NCBI GenBank assembly: GCA_023408075.1 | Contig: JAEYKW010000042.1 | Coordinates: 67,387 to 131,386 of the forward strand | Reading direction: 5' to 3' | Length of the DNA stretch: 64,000 nucleotides | Origin: Bacillota bacterium | GTDB taxonomy: Bacteria; Bacillota; Clostridia; Christensenellales; SZUA-584 | In this document: piece after piece, positions 31,736 to 40,078 of the stretch | How the letters are laid out: each line of letters begins with the position of its first letter | How positions within the stretch are numbered: the stretch's first letter is position 1 | The notes under the pieces: generated by a model | Seen by the model: the letters and a program-made list of their open reading frames with translations, nothing else | What the model was told of the DNA's origin: nothing | Databases searched by the model: none | Program-made: the position numbers and the translations under genes

Positions 31736-32176
31736 ATGCAGATACGACCCGCTCAAAACGCCGATCTGCCCGCGCTCTTAAGCCTTTATGCGCAGTTTCG
31801 CGGCACGCCGGTGCCCAAGGCGGATGAGCGCATTTTGGATATATGGGGGCAGATACTCGCGGATAAAAACCATCATGTGATCGTGGGCACCGTTGACGGC
31901 CGCATCGTGTCGTCGTGCGTGCTGCTTATTGTGCCCAATCTGACGCATGAACAGCGCCCTTATGCGCTGATCGAAAACGTCATCACCGACGAAGCGTACA
32001 GAAAAAAAGGCTATGCGTCCGCCGTGCTCGAATACGCCAAGGCGATCGCGAAAGCGGCGAGCTGCTATAAGGTCATGCTGCTTACAGGCTCAAAGCTGCC
32101 AAGCACGCTGACGTTCTATGAGCGCGCCGGTTTTAACTGCCATGATAAAACGGGCTTCGTGCTCTGGTACGAATAG
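31736..32176 (+). CDS. GNAT-family N-acetyltransferase
   Basis: 146 residues. N-terminal MQIRPAQNADLPALLSLY is a standard GNAT opening; the acetyl-CoA loop is YRKKGYASAVLEYAKAIA; the end TFYERAGFNCHDKTGFVLWY is the usual final strand. AGGGAGG sits before the ATG. Substrate is unknown. Divergent from the flavodoxin-like gene, with about 108 bases between. Confidence 0.9.
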   Translation: MQIRPAQNADLPALLSLYAQFRGTPVPKADERILDIWGQILADKNHHVIVGTVDGRIVSSCVLLIVPNLTHEQRPYALIENVITDEAYRKKGYASAVLEYAKAIAKAASCYKVMLLTGSKLPSTLTFYERAGFNCHDKTGFVLWYE

Positions 32177-32251
32177 CGCCGAAAATTGTTCATCTTGCCG
32201 GTAAAAAGGGTATAATAAAAATTAAATCAGAGTGCCAACAAGGAGTGACTG

Positions 32252-33028
32252 ATGAAGAAAATTATATTGGCCGCCGCAGCCCTGCTCGTGCTGCTGGCAG
32301 GCTGCAGCAATACAGACCAAACCGACACTTCCGACTCGCCGTCACCCACGGCAGTTGCCGTCCCCGAAACGGTCAGTGCCGTGGAAGATATAACCCCTGA
32401 GCAGGTGGCCTATATCGATTTTTTTGACGACCGCAGCCCCGACGGCATCGCGTCGGTCACATATTCCAAAACGGACGATATCGGAAGCGTACTGAACTGG
32501 ATGTCGCAGCTCAAGCTGACGGGACAGGCCGACCCGCAGGCCACGGGTGCCCCCGGAACCTGGGGCCGCTACGACGTCAAGCTGTTCGGCGGCGATGTAT
32601 CCACGGTCTCGTTCAATGAAAACACGGTGACATACGACGGCGACAGCTATACCTATGAGGACCCGTCGGGTCAAAATCCAGCGGATACGGTTTATACGAT
32701 TTGGATGGCACCGCAGCACAGAGATTACCCGGTGGACACAGGTGAGATTATTGTCGAGCTGTTCAATCAGACGGGCGGCGAGGTGGCCATTACGTTCATC
32801 CCAAGGCTTGAGAAAGCGGAGGCAAACAGCTGGAGCAGCGTCGCTTGCGCAGCCCAGTTCTGCGCCTCGTCCGACCCGGTGGATGTGCCGGTATTGCCGA
32901 TGACGATCGATATGAAAACGTGGTATCCGTCGAGCCCGGCGGGCACTTACCGGCTGTCGATGGATGCGTTTGACGAGAATGGAAATCCCGTGGTGCTGGC
33001 GTGTGTGTTTAACCTCACAGAGGAATGA
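32252..33028 (+). CDS. Lipoprotein with Ig-like C-terminal domain
   Basis: 258 residues with a lipoprotein signal (MKKIILAAAALLVLLAGC, lipid-attached C18) and a Thr/Ser/Pro linker. The C-terminal 110 residues (from IIVELFNQTGGEVAI to TYRLSMDAFDENGNPV) resemble the Ig-like domain of the lipoprotein at 50857 in this window. It should sit on the outer face of the membrane. Function unknown. TATAAT about 40 bases upstream is a plausible -10. Confidence 0.75.
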   Translation: MKKIILAAAALLVLLAGCSNTDQTDTSDSPSPTAVAVPETVSAVEDITPEQVAYIDFFDDRSPDGIASVTYSKTDDIGSVLNWMSQLKLTGQADPQATGAPGTWGRYDVKLFGGDVSTVSFNENTVTYDGDSYTYEDPSGQNPADTVYTIWMAPQHRDYPVDTGEIIVELFNQTGGEVAITFIPRLEKAEANSWSSVACAAQFCASSDPVDVPVLPMTIDMKTWYPSSPAGTYRLSMDAFDENGNPVVLACVFNLTEE

Positions 33029-33275
33029 GAGAGTGTGTTGACTTAAGCTTTTCCAAAGCGATTTCAATAAATAACCTGTTTGATATTGCGCAAAGCAGTC
33101 TGCTGTCGTCCCGCACTTTTGCGGGACGGCGCTTGCAAGCAGTCTCTTATTCAATTTTCAAAGCTCTATAAATTTTCAAAGCTCTATTAAGTAAAGGGAA
33201 CCCAATATAAGTTCAAGTCGTTTATAACAAACGATTCCGAACGAATACAGTGTCATGCTATAACTGTCAGAACGA

Positions 33276-33323
33276 CACCTCATCCGGCGCTGCGCGCCAC
33301 CTTCTCCTCAAAGGAGAAGGCTT
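33276..33323 (+). repeat. Dispersed intergenic repeat, family B, copy 2
   Basis: CACCTCATCC, hairpin GGCGC-TGC-GCGCC, hairpin CCTTCTCC-TCAA-AGGAGAAGG, then CTTA. Compare copies at 10199 and 50726. Confidence 0.85.
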
Positions 33324-33526
33324 ATCCATCTGCGTCCGATGGTTTCGAGACAAAAAAAGAGCCATGATAGCTCTTTTTCTTAATGTCAATCCCATTACAT
33401 ATGCCGACGAGTGGGGCGAATGGCTATGCGGTAAAATGCATCCCAAGTTTTTAAGCTCTTAATCATGGGATTCCTCTTCCGCTCACGCTCCATCGGAATG
33501 ACACAAGTTACTTATCAGCAGCAGAT

Positions 33527-33546
33527 AAAGAGCCTCACGGCTCTTT
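33527..33546. terminator. Terminator-like hairpin
   Basis: AAAGAGCC-TCAC-GGCTCTTT (33527-33534 with 33539-33546), 15 bases from the end of the minus-strand lipoprotein gene; T-rich on both sides. Confidence 0.55.
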
Positions 33547-33561
33547 TTCTTTATGTCAGTC

Positions 33562-34068
33562 TCACTTGCTCACATAACTCATATAGCGAACTGCAGCAAA
33601 ATACTTATTCTCAGCTTTGTATTGAGATAAGCTGAATGTATTGTCATCTAAATCCCATTCCAAGCCTTCATTTCCATCGTCATCGTAAACAGGATTCCCT
33701 TCCCCAAACTCGGACGTCAGCTGATCAGATACAGCTTTGTAAAATGCATCCCGATCTTCCTGCTTTTCAAAGCTATTCCACAGGCTGACCCCTACGTTTG
33801 ACATCCTCTCGTCCGATGAAGCAAAAATATGACCTTCCCATTCATTATTCCATACCTTCAGATTTTCGAATGTAAAGTTCTCTGCAACTTCTGCACTCGT
33901 CTGGGTCACCTTGTATCCGCTCAGATAACCTTTCACCGTATTTGGTTCCGGCGCATCCTGAAAATCGGCAACAAGATCCTCAAATGTATTCCATTGTTTT
34001 GGCGCACACCCGGCCAACAGCCCCACACTCATCACAACAATAAAAAGTAATAATAAGCCGCGTTTCAT
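33562..34068 (-). CDS. Small lipoprotein of unknown function
   Basis: 168 residues with a type II signal: MKRGLLLLFIVVMSVGLLAGC, so lipid attachment at C21. The mature part is acidic and soluble, with no recognised domain (WNTFEDLVADFQDAPEPN, SYVSK at the end). It is more AT-rich than the core genes. It stands alone between a repeat region and metA. Confidence 0.75.
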   Translation of the reverse strand: MKRGLLLLFIVVMSVGLLAGCAPKQWNTFEDLVADFQDAPEPNTVKGYLSGYKVTQTSAEVAENFTFENLKVWNNEWEGHIFASSDERMSNVGVSLWNSFEKQEDRDAFYKAVSDQLTSEFGEGNPVYDDDGNEGLEWDLDDNTFSLSQYKAENKYFAAVRYMSYVSK

Positions 34069-34245
34069 ACTGTCCCTCCAATTTGTTATTAATGTGTTTA
34101 TTATACCATATGTATCCTTTGCTGTTGCATTTTATTTCGTTACATTTTGTCTTGCTGAGACGATTTTTTCCGGATGCACAAAAAAAGCCAGCTCTGCGCT
34201 GACTTCTTTGGCACTCTGAAGAGCCTCGCGACTCTTTTCTTTGCT

Positions 34246-35160
34246 TTATTCGAGTATGAACGGCGTCTCCTGATAGACGTAATAGTTGAGCCAGTTGGCA
34301 AACAGCAAATGCGCATGGCTGCGCCACGTCACCGCAGGCTGCTGTGCGGGGTCGTCGTTCGGGAAATAGTTCTTGGGTATTGCAATATCCAGGCCCTTCT
34401 TGATGTCGCGGGTGTATTCGCGCGAGAGTGCGAGCCTGTCGTATTCGGGATGCCCCATCACGAATATCTGCTTGCCGTTCATCGCCGAGACGATATAGAT
34501 GCCCGACTCCTTGGACTCGGAGATGATCTGCAGTCGGTTATCTTTCGCGATGTCCTTATGCCTCACCTCGGTGTAGCGCGAATGCGGCACATAAAATGTG
34601 TCGTCAAAGCCCCGCAGCAGCTTCATTCTGATCTGGGCTTTGTCCGCCGTGTGCAAAAACACGCCGAACTTCTTTTCGGACAGCGCGTACTTCGGAATGC
34701 TGTAATGATAATATAGCCCCGCCTGCGCGCCCCAGCAGATATGCATCGTGGAAAACACGTTGGTTTTGCTCCACTCCATAATCTCAGTCAGCTCCTGCCA
34801 GTAGTTCACATCTTCAAACTCAAGCTTCTCCACCGGCGCGCCCGTGATGATGAGCCCGTCATATTTATGGCCGCGTATCTCGTCAAACGTTTTGTAAAAC
34901 GTATTAAGATGCTCCTGCGACGTGGTTTTAGAGCTGTGCGTTGCCGGGTTCAAAAACACAGGGTCAACCTGAAGCGGGGTGTTGCCGATAAGGCGCAGCA
35001 GCTGCGCTTCCGCAAGAATCTTATCCGGCATGATGTTGAGTATCACGATTTTCAGCGGTCGGATGTCCTGATGCATCGCGCGTTCATCCGTCATCACGAA
35101 TATGTTTTCTTTGCTCAGTTCCTCGTACGCCGGCAGATTTTCGGGTATTTTAATCGGCAT
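34246..35160 (-). CDS. metA: Homoserine O-acetyltransferase, MetA family
   Basis: Activates homoserine for methionine synthesis. The 304-residue protein is MetA-type (glutamine-amidotransferase fold): catalytic C in STMHICWGAQAG and H in FVMGHPEYD. Residue 111 is Glu (TGAPV-E111-KLEF). In this family E111 is associated with acetyl-CoA use, while Gly marks succinyl-CoA use, so this should be an acetyltransferase despite the common 'succinyltransferase' label. The start follows AAGGAG. It is the last gene of nifS-iscU-rrf2-metA, 13 bases after rrf2. Confidence 0.93.
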   Translation of the reverse strand: MPIKIPENLPAYEELSKENIFVMTDERAMHQDIRPLKIVILNIMPDKILAEAQLLRLIGNTPLQVDPVFLNPATHSSKTTSQEHLNTFYKTFDEIRGHKYDGLIITGAPVEKLEFEDVNYWQELTEIMEWSKTNVFSTMHICWGAQAGLYYHYSIPKYALSEKKFGVFLHTADKAQIRMKLLRGFDDTFYVPHSRYTEVRHKDIAKDNRLQIISESKESGIYIVSAMNGKQIFVMGHPEYDRLALSREYTRDIKKGLDIAIPKNYFPNDDPAQQPAVTWRSHAHLLFANWLNYYVYQETPFILE

Positions 35161-35173
35161 TGGAAAACTCCTT

Positions 35174-35587
35174 TCACTCCGTCTTACAGCCGCTGACCAG
35201 ATCCTCAAGTGTGACCGTATCCACAACGGCATTGATTTTTCGGGATACCTTATCCCACACGTTTCTGCGTATGCAGCTTCTCAGCCCCGTCTCCTCCTGA
35301 CCGCTCACCTGCTCATCGACGATGGACAGATCACCTTCAAGCACGTGCAACACCTCGCCCACACTGATATCCGCCGCAGGCCGGGTCAGCATATAGCCGC
35401 CGCCCGCTCCTTTTATGCTGCGCACAAGACCGGCGCGCCGCAGCGCACCGAACATGCTTTCCAGATATCCGTCGGACAGGTGCTGCCTTTTGGCGATACT
35501 CACCAGCGCGACCGGCTGCCCGTTCGAATTCATTGCGAGATCAGCCATGGCCCGCAGGCCGTAACGGCCCTTGGTGGACAGCTTCAT
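35174..35587 (-). CDS. Rrf2-family regulator, CymR-like
   Basis: 137 residues: N-terminal winged helix MKLSTKGRYGLRAMADLAM, recognition helix HLSDGYLESMF, wing KGAGGGYMLTRP. Only two widely spaced cysteines occur (in RSCIRR and SGCKTE), so the three-Cys Fe-S motif of IscR is missing; this suggests the CymR type, which represses cysteine and sulfur genes. Start overlaps the iscU stop by 4 bases. Its place inside a nifS-iscU-metA operon supports a sulfur role. Confidence 0.88.
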   Translation of the reverse strand: MKLSTKGRYGLRAMADLAMNSNGQPVALVSIAKRQHLSDGYLESMFGALRRAGLVRSIKGAGGGYMLTRPAADISVGEVLHVLEGDLSIVDEQVSGQEETGLRSCIRRNVWDKVSRKINAVVDTVTLEDLVSGCKTE

Positions 35588-35961
35588 TCCGTCTCTTCCT
35601 GCCCCTGCCTGTAGTTCTCAATGGCTTTTTTAATAGCCTCTTCTGCAAGCACCGAGCAGTGTATTTTCGCGGGCGGCAAACCGTCCAGCGCTTCCACCAC
35701 TTCTGCGTTCTTAAAGCTGAGCGCTTCGTCTATCGTCATGCCTTTAATCAAGTCCGTGGTCACGCTGCTCGACGCAATGGCCGCACAGCATCCGAACGTT
35801 TTGAACGACGCGTCTTTAATCACATCGTCTTCAATCTTTAAGTACATCCGCATGATATCGCCGCAGCGGGCATTTCCCACTTCGCCGACCGCATTGGCAC
35901 CCTCAAGCTCACCCACGTTATGCGGATTCGCAAAATGATCCATCACTTTTTCACTGTACAT
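35584..35961 (-). CDS. iscU: IscU/NifU-like Fe-S cluster scaffold
   Basis: 125 residues with the three scaffold cysteines: C in GNARCGDIM, C in FKTFGCCAAIAS and C in PPAKIHCSVLAEEA. It takes sulfur from the adjacent NifS/IscS and builds clusters. The ATG at 35961 was chosen since MYSEKVMDHFANPHNVG is the family start; the longer upstream frame overlaps nifS and has no support. nifS ends 4 bases upstream. Confidence 0.95.
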   Translation of the reverse strand: MYSEKVMDHFANPHNVGELEGANAVGEVGNARCGDIMRMYLKIEDDVIKDASFKTFGCCAAIASSSVTTDLIKGMTIDEALSFKNAEVVEALDGLPPAKIHCSVLAEEAIKKAIENYRQGQEETE

Positions 35962-35965
35962 CTCT

Positions 35966-37138
35966 TCATCCTTTCTGGCAGAGCGGCGACATCTCGCGCA
36001 GGTCTGCAACCACGAGCTTAAGCGCCTCCACCGTATCGTCAATATCTTCCCGCGTCGTCGCCTTGCCGAGCGTTAACCGGCAGGAGCCGTGTGCGGTTTC
36101 ATGCTTGAGTCCGATTGCGAGCAGCACATGCGACGGGTCGAGCGAAGCCGACGAGCATGCGGAGCCTGTGGATGCCGCGATACCGAGCGCACTCAGGCGC
36201 ATAATCAGCGACTCGCCTTCGATATAATCGAAGCTGAAATTCGCGCTGCCGGGCAGCCTTTTTTCCCTGTGGCCGTTAAGCCGCGTGTCGGGAATCTCGC
36301 TCATGATCCGTTCGATCAGATAATCGCGCAGCTCTGTGAGCCTTTTGGCCTCGTGTTCGCGTTCATCGGCCGCAAGCCGCAGAGCCTGTGCCATACCGAA
36401 CGCGCCCGCCACATTTTCTGTGCCCGCGCGCTTGCCTTTTTCCTGAGACCCGCCCGTCTGCACCGAGCTTATGCGCGTGCCCTTTCTCAGATACAGGCCG
36501 CCGACGCCTGCGGGGCCGTAAAACTTGTGCGCCGAGAACGACATCATATCGACGTCCTTGAGCCTGTCTCCCGACATATCGAGCATACCCGCGGCCTGTA
36601 CCGCATCGGTATGAAAATACGCTTTCGAATTCTCTTTAACGATACGGCCGATCTCCTCAATGGGCTGCACCGTGCCGATTTCGTTGTTGGCAGCCATGAT
36701 GCTGACGATGACGGTATCATCGCGCAGCGACTTCTTTAGCGCGTCCAGATCGACGATGCCGTCCGAATCGACCGGCAGATACGTCACCTCATATCCTTCC
36801 TTCTCAAGCGCCTCGCACGTCTTCATGATGGCAGGATGCTCGATGGCGGAAGTGATGATATGCCGTCCCTTGTTTTTATTTGCGAGAGCCGCACCGCGCA
36901 ACGCAAGGTTGTCCGATTCGGTGCCGCCCGATGTGAATATAATTTCCTCCGGCTTGACGCCGAACACCTGCGCAATTTGTGCGCGGGCCGCTTCGAGCGC
37001 GCGCCTTGCCTCAAACCCGAATGTATGTAAGCTGGACGGATTGCCGTATATACCGCCAAGGTACGGCATCATCGCGTCGAGCACCTCTTGCCGTAACTGA
37101 GTGGTTGCGGCGTGATCCAGATAAATACGCCTTGTCAT
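35966..37138 (-). CDS. nifS: Cysteine desulfurase (NifS/IscS)
   Basis: PLP enzyme that moves sulfur from cysteine to the scaffold. 390 residues. The start MTRRIYLDHAATT is the family signature; TSGGTESDNLAL, HTDAVQAAG and the PLP-lysine motif MSFSAHKFYGPAGVG follow in order, and the sulfur-carrying cysteine is in STGSACSSASLDPSHVL. GGAGGTG precedes the ATG. First gene of the minus-strand sulfur operon; divergent from a second rrf2 and cysE. Confidence 0.97.
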   Translation of the reverse strand: MTRRIYLDHAATTQLRQEVLDAMMPYLGGIYGNPSSLHTFGFEARRALEAARAQIAQVFGVKPEEIIFTSGGTESDNLALRGAALANKNKGRHIITSAIEHPAIMKTCEALEKEGYEVTYLPVDSDGIVDLDALKKSLRDDTVIVSIMAANNEIGTVQPIEEIGRIVKENSKAYFHTDAVQAAGMLDMSGDRLKDVDMMSFSAHKFYGPAGVGGLYLRKGTRISSVQTGGSQEKGKRAGTENVAGAFGMAQALRLAADEREHEAKRLTELRDYLIERIMSEIPDTRLNGHREKRLPGSANFSFDYIEGESLIMRLSALGIAASTGSACSSASLDPSHVLLAIGLKHETAHGSCRLTLGKATTREDIDDTVEALKLVVADLREMSPLCQKG

Positions 37139-37225
37139 AATATCATACACCTCCACAGGCCTAAAAAGACCAAGCTGCGTTATTTCGACTCAAAACATAC
37201 AATTTCCTATTGTTTTTGTAATGTT

Positions 37226-37241
37226 TTGATGTTAGTATCAA
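37226..37241. promoter_or_regulatory. Candidate Rrf2-type operator in the nifS upstream region
   Basis: Perfect inverted repeat TTGAT-GTTAGT-ATCAA lies 88 bases upstream of the nifS ATG, in the divergent region shared with the second rrf2 gene. Confidence 0.4.
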
Positions 37242-37322
37242 TATACATGGACAAATGGCGTTTGTCAATAGGCGCAAGAACAAAACCGAGCGGTTCAGTC
37301 GGATTAATTTTTTATGAAAAAC

Positions 37323-37352
37323 TTGTCAGGTTAAGCGCTCTGACGATATAAT
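37323..37352 (+). promoter_or_regulatory. Promoter and operator of rrf2-cysE
   Basis: -35 TTGTCA (37323-37328) and -10 TATAAT (37347-37352), spacer 18. Overlapping the -35 and spacer is GTCAG-N10-CTGAC (37325-37344) with AGCGCT in its centre, well placed for repression by the downstream Rrf2 protein. Confidence 0.7.
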
Positions 37353-37374
37353 ATTTAAGGAACAGGAGCCCGGC

Positions 37375-37818
37375 ATGAAGATTTCCAAAAACGGACAATA
37401 TGCGCTGCTGAGCGTGGCCGATCTTGCGATCCATTCACAGGGCGGCCACGAGAGCCTCGCCCATATCGCCGAGAGGCAGCATATCGAGCCGCGATACTTA
37501 GGACAGATCTTTTTTGCGCTTAAAAATGCGGGGCTCGTAAAAAGCGTGCGCGGCAAAACCGGCGGCTATTTCTTAAGCCGCCCCGCGGAGGAGCTCACTG
37601 CCGGCGAGGTCATTCGTGCCGTCGAGGGTGACCTTGCCCCCACACAGTGCTGCATTGACGAAGGCGAATCCAAAAGCTGCAAGACCTATTACGGCTGCAT
37701 CACGCGCGTGCTGTGGCAGCAGATTGCGCATGAGATTAACGATACGCTCGACCGCATCACAATTGCCGATATCATCGCCGAATACCAAAAGGGAGCTTAC
37801 AAAGATGACGCTCAATAA
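37375..37818 (+). CDS. Rrf2-family regulator with Cys cluster (IscR-like)
   Basis: 147 residues. HTH start MKISKNGQYALLSVADLAI, wing RGKTGGYFLSRP. Unlike the other Rrf2 protein in this window, it has clustered cysteines after residue 95: QCC-x8-C-x5-C, which could hold an Fe-S cluster as in IscR. GGAG precedes the ATG. Its last 14 bases overlap the start of cysE, so it likely controls cysteine synthesis and itself through the dyad over its promoter. Confidence 0.88.
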   Translation: MKISKNGQYALLSVADLAIHSQGGHESLAHIAERQHIEPRYLGQIFFALKNAGLVKSVRGKTGGYFLSRPAEELTAGEVIRAVEGDLAPTQCCIDEGESKSCKTYYGCITRVLWQQIAHEINDTLDRITIADIIAEYQKGAYKDDAQ

Positions 37819-38701
37819 GTGGCTTGAGGACAATACCGTTGCGGCGCAGCTGACGCAGCTCAATAAGGACAGCCTTTATAACAACGATCTGCTCGGTTTC
37901 GCCACGCGCACCGAGGTCATCGACATTTTGAAGAGCCTGCGCTCTCTGATACTGCCGGGCATATTTGAGTCGCTCAACCGCAAGCGCCTTTACGCTATGA
38001 TGGCGGCGCAGCTTTCCACTACCGCCACACAGCTTTGCGACCTGATACACGGCGTGTTAAAGCGTACCTGCGAGGATGAATCTGACGCCGACTGTTTAAG
38101 CCGCGCGGAGCAGCTGACCATCCGTATACTCGACGGGCTGCCGGCCATTCGCGATCTGCTCGGCGACGACATTGAAGCCGCGTTTGAGGGCGACCCCGCC
38201 GCGAAATCCGCCGAAGAGATTATGCTGAGTTATCCGTCACTTGAAGCGATGAGCATATTCCGCATTGCGCACCATATATACACCTGCGGCGTGCCGATCA
38301 TGCCGCGCATCATGACCGAATACGCGCACCGCAACACGGGCATTGATATCCATCCCGGCGCGACCATCGGACGCAAGTTTTTCATTGACCACGGCACGGG
38401 CGTGGTGATCGGCGAAACGTGTACAATCGGCTGTAATGTGAAGCTGTATCAGGGTGTCACGCTCGGCGCGAAGAGCTTTCCGCTCGACGAGAACGGCAAT
38501 CCGATAAAGGGCATCAAGCGCCATCCCGATATTGAAGACAACGTGATCATCTACGCGGGCGCGACGATCTTGGGCGGCGACACGCGCATCGGGCACGATT
38601 CGGTAATCGGCGGCAATGTGTGGCTCACGCAGTCCGTGCCGCCGTACAGCACGGTGTTTAACGCGCAGCCCTCCCCCGTGATCAAGCCGCTGGAAGGGTA
38701 G
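37805..38701 (+). CDS. cysE: Serine O-acetyltransferase
   Basis: First step of cysteine synthesis (serine + acetyl-CoA). 298 residues: an N-terminal helical domain (1-170) and a left-handed beta helix with hexapeptide repeats (GIDIHPGATIGRKFFIDHGT, GVVIGETCTIGCNV, LYQGVTLGAKSF, IYAGATILGGDTRIG, SVIGGNVWLT). The active-site histidine is in FFIDHG. The N-terminal form 'SLEAMSIFRIAHHIY' is the longer Clostridial/EpsC type. Translational overlap with the upstream rrf2. Confidence 0.96.
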   Translation: MTLNKWLEDNTVAAQLTQLNKDSLYNNDLLGFATRTEVIDILKSLRSLILPGIFESLNRKRLYAMMAAQLSTTATQLCDLIHGVLKRTCEDESDADCLSRAEQLTIRILDGLPAIRDLLGDDIEAAFEGDPAAKSAEEIMLSYPSLEAMSIFRIAHHIYTCGVPIMPRIMTEYAHRNTGIDIHPGATIGRKFFIDHGTGVVIGETCTIGCNVKLYQGVTLGAKSFPLDENGNPIKGIKRHPDIEDNVIIYAGATILGGDTRIGHDSVIGGNVWLTQSVPPYSTVFNAQPSPVIKPLEG

Positions 38702-38702
38702 A

Positions 38703-38740
38703 CAATCCTCAGCCAGCATAGTTGACGGCTCCTTTTCCAA
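38703..38740. repeat. Family A repeat, left arm only
   Basis: CAATCCTC followed by AGCCAGCATAGTTGACGGCTCC, a worn version of the left arm; no right arm is present before the next gene. Confidence 0.7.
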
Positions 38741-38791
38741 AGACCAGCTATAAAAAGTCAAGCTGAGAAAGAATAAAAAAAGAGATAGCTG

Positions 38792-39400
38792 TCATTTCTT
38801 TTGAGCGACAATTTTATTGGAAGCATGATAGTGTTTGGGGACACCGGGATGCTCATCTTCAAAGGTATAAGACTTGAACTGGAGGACATCCCAATCACTG
38901 TATAGGCTCATAATCTCCTCGTCATCTGCAAGCCCCACTGCAAAAGGTTCTATGTCGGGTGACGCAGGCAACACATTTGTAAAAAGCTGAATGATATGTA
39001 TCCCATGATCATTAGTGTGTTCTTTGGCGTCAAGTATGAACCTTTTCCAGTGCTCTTTTTTTACAAAATGAAGTGTTCCAAAGGACATGACAAGGCCGTA
39101 TTGCTTGCCAAACGCAAACCGTATTAAGTCCTGAGCCCATGCAGTAACATGCAAGTCTTTAGAGGCGGCAAGACGGTTTAGCTTTGCAATAACACTCTCT
39201 GACAGGTCAAAAGCCTCAACTTTAGTGTAACCAAGGCCAGAAAGATATAGTGAATTCTTGCCCTCACCGCATCCCACGTCCAACACCGACCACGACTTGC
39301 TAAATAAATGCTGAAATTCATCAATTGCAGCATTAGGTTGTGTGCCAAAAGTGGATACACGGTCATCTTTGTAAGAGTCTTCCCAGAACGGTATTTTCAT
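38792..39400 (-). CDS. TehB/class I SAM-dependent methyltransferase
   Basis: 202 residues with motif I VLDVGCGEGKNSLYLS (SAM-binding, about 39-54), an acidic residue after the next strand (VEAFDLSESV) and FGTLHFV as motif IV. The opening PFWEDSYKDDRVSTFG is the form found in TehB-like and thiopurine-like methyltransferases that modify small molecules, including metalloids. Substrate unknown. AT-richer than neighbours. Confidence 0.85.
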   Translation of the reverse strand: MKIPFWEDSYKDDRVSTFGTQPNAAIDEFQHLFSKSWSVLDVGCGEGKNSLYLSGLGYTKVEAFDLSESVIAKLNRLAASKDLHVTAWAQDLIRFAFGKQYGLVMSFGTLHFVKKEHWKRFILDAKEHTNDHGIHIIQLFTNVLPASPDIEPFAVGLADDEEIMSLYSDWDVLQFKSYTFEDEHPGVPKHYHASNKIVAQKK

Positions 39401-39492
39401 TGTATGACCTCCGTTTACATTGTTGTTTGAGACAATTTTTTCGATGGCATCGCTTCATACGTCCTGTTCTCTTCAAGAATGCGACAGTATTT

Positions 39493-39636
39493 TCAACCGA
39501 AAGTGTGGTCTCTGAGCTGACCGAACCGCATGACCCGGGCGATGATGAAGCTGTCCTTGCTGTCGTTCTTCGTCTGGCGTATGTACATCTTGCGAAACGC
39601 ATCCGACTGGATAGACTCAATGTCGATTCCCCAGTA
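39493..39636 (-). pseudogene. IS110-family transposase remnant
   Basis: Reading on the minus strand gives WGIDIESIQSDAFRKMYIRQ, TKNDSKDSFIIARVMRFGQL and a stop. The 'TKNDSKDSFIIA' block is the conserved IS110 N-terminal DEDD-domain segment (usually R/K-T-K-N/T-D-x-x-D-A). Only about 47 codons remain, with no start and no C-terminal Tnp domain nearby. Confidence 0.7.
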
Positions 39637-39905
39637 AAAAAAAGCAACCCTCCTATGTTCAACTTCGACGCAGACAGGGTCACCCTCTGATTCTTACCGC
39701 AATACAACCTCGTTAGACATGCAGCACATCATCGCTATCCAGCTCATTCGCATCTAACCGTAAGGACAGAGGCGCAAAGCTTCGTACAAAGCATGACTTC
39801 AAGGAGGGAGTTCTGCGTCCTCTGTCTGTTACGCTCATTATCCCATATGCAACACGGGATAACAAGTTTTTCCTGCGGTGCTCTTGTCAAGAACATACAT
39901 TATAC

Positions 39906-40010
39906 GAGGAGGTGGCACGCGCATGCGTGACGGAGGATTGCGCGATTGCCACGGATTGCAAATAGAGCATCCTCAGTCAACGTAGCCAGACAGCCCCTTA
40001 GGAGCCTTTT
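39906..40010. repeat. Family A repeat arms in reversed order
   Basis: Right arm first (GGAGGTGGCACGCGCATGCGTG then ACGGAGGATTG, 39906-39940), then a left arm (CATCCTCAGTCAACGTAGCC and AGCCCCTTAGGAGCC, 39968-40010). The hairpin stem CACGC/GCGTG is kept. Confidence 0.65.
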
Positions 40011-40011
40011 C

Positions 40012-40046
40012 AAAAATAAAAACAGCCCGCTTGCGACAGCAGGCTG
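40012..40046 (-). terminator. Terminator of the LPXTG gene
   Basis: Minus-strand stem AGCCTGC (40045-40039) with GCGGGCT (40030-40024), then GTTTTTATTTTTG, 33 bases past the stop. Confidence 0.85.
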
Positions 40047-40078
40047 CTCGCGTCACATAATCAAAGCTGTTGTAACGA

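Larger units (their letters stand above)
33029..33561. other. Intergenic region with repeats and hairpins
   Basis: About 530 bases, no gene supported. Contents: a hairpin GTCCCGC/GCGGGAC (33108-33127), a short tandem 'TTTTCAAAGCTCTA' duplication near 33160-33190, a family-B repeat (33276-33323), a hairpin AAAGAGC-CATGATA-GCTCTTTTT near 33354, and a terminator-like hairpin at 33527-33546. Confidence 0.6.
39401..40011. other. Intergenic region with IS remnant and repeats
   Basis: About 610 bases. It holds an IS110-type transposase fragment (39493-39636), a long-range 8-bp inverted repeat GACAGAGG/CCTCTGTC (39765-39772 with 39819-39826), and isolated right and left arms of the family A repeat (39906-39940 and 39968-40010). 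No intact gene is supported. Confidence 0.6.
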
